DNA from: Hyphomicrobiales bacterium
Lineage (GTDB): Bacteria; Pseudomonadota; Alphaproteobacteria; Rhizobiales; JAUVMS01
Length of the DNA: 14,604 bases
Direction: 5' to 3'
NCBI GenBank assembly: GCA_030600135.1
Contig: JAUVMS010000023.1
Span: 1-14,604 of the forward strand
Positions within the stretch are counted from its first letter, which is position 1; each line of letters starts with the position of its first letter. Positions 14,392 to 14,604 of this stretch are shown in pieces. Under the pieces are notes generated by a model. That model had not been told where the DNA came from. It made no database searches and was given only the letters and a program-made list of their open reading frames with translations. Made by a program: the position numbers and the translations under genes.

Positions 14392-14604
14392 GGGAGGCAT
14401 TGGGTCAGGTCGCTATGGCGGATACCGCGCCGCCACGTGCGAAGACTACCATGCTATCGATCTTGCCTGGCTACGGCGCAAGGGCGTGCTCAAGCGACTT
14501 ACCTGGTCGAGGATCACCTGGTCGCGGGGCGGCGAGCGCGTGGCGTCAATCGGCGTGAGGTCCGAGGGCGATGGTCTGCGCCTGCGCTACCGTGCACGAT
14601 CGCG
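14390..14604 (+). CDS. Uncharacterised MGGIGSGRYGG-type protein, partial
   Basis: An open frame starting at ATG 14390 (or in-frame ATG 14378) runs off the right edge with 71 complete codons. The N-terminus MGGIGSGRYGGYRAATCEDY, then AIDLAWLRRKG and ITWSRGGERVASIGVRSEG, matches a protein type I remember from many rhizobial genomes, commonly in accessory DNA and near transposases; no function is established. In relatives the C-terminal half carries Cys-x-x-Cys pairs suggesting a zinc ribbon; that part is not in this window. There is no ribosome-binding site, because the bases upstream belong to the gamma-glutamyltransferase. The gene thus seems to have been joined to its neighbour right at its start codon and has lost its own upstream region. 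Confidence 0.75.
   Translation, partial: MGGIGSGRYGGYRAATCEDYHAIDLAWLRRKGVLKRLTWSRITWSRGGERVASIGVRSEGDGLRLRYRARS

Overview
The window looks like an accessory region of an alphaproteobacterium, most likely Rhizobiales (Bradyrhizobium/Mesorhizobium-like). This rests on protein style rather than a search: two complete-looking ABC solute-uptake loci, Tat-type leaders on both binding proteins, a GntR/FCD regulator, and at the right end a protein starting MGGIGSGRYGG, a type I remember from rhizobial accessory DNA. I saw no rRNA, tRNA, CRISPR array or complete transposase.

Left block (1-4629, all on the minus strand). Reading with transcription: a nitrilase-superfamily amidohydrolase (4629-3742), an amide/urea-type periplasmic binding protein (3658-2396), two HAAT-type permeases (LivH-like 2304-1438, LivM-like 1441-416) and a LivG/UrtD-like ATPase cut by the left edge (423-1). 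The last three genes overlap by 4 and 8 bases. The set reads as an importer for an amide, ureide or related nitrogen compound plus the enzyme that hydrolyses it. Stem-loops lie in the gaps on both sides of the binding-protein gene.

Middle block (4630-7390). This is poor in intact genes. It holds an orphan 59-codon frame (4889-5068), a GNAT acetyltransferase (5298-5804), a decayed and frameshifted ASCH-domain (YhfF-like) pseudogene (5866-6230), an unexplained stretch, and a GntR/FCD regulator on the minus strand (7165-6473). The regulator diverges from the next operon across an intergenic region with an AT-rich island.

Right block (7391-14157). This is a dipeptide/oligopeptide (Dpp/Opp-type) importer: ATPase DppF-like, binding protein with an unusually long Tat leader, permeases DppB- and DppC-like, then a DppD-like ATPase in the opposite orientation, ending one base from dppC. 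A DUF1028 protein follows on the plus strand, then the first 78 codons of a gamma-glutamyltransferase. The regulator, importer, DUF1028 protein and gamma-glutamyltransferase suggest uptake and breakdown of a gamma-glutamyl or similar peptide.

Right edge. Near 14390 the gamma-glutamyltransferase stops matching its family and the MGGIGSGRYGG gene begins in another frame. This looks like a recombination or insertion breakpoint (or an assembly join) that has removed most of the enzyme. The most notable points are this breakpoint, the inverted dppD, the ASCH pseudogene with a seven-A slip site, and strong hairpins between binding-protein and permease genes in both importers. I found no clear case for a wholly new molecular system.
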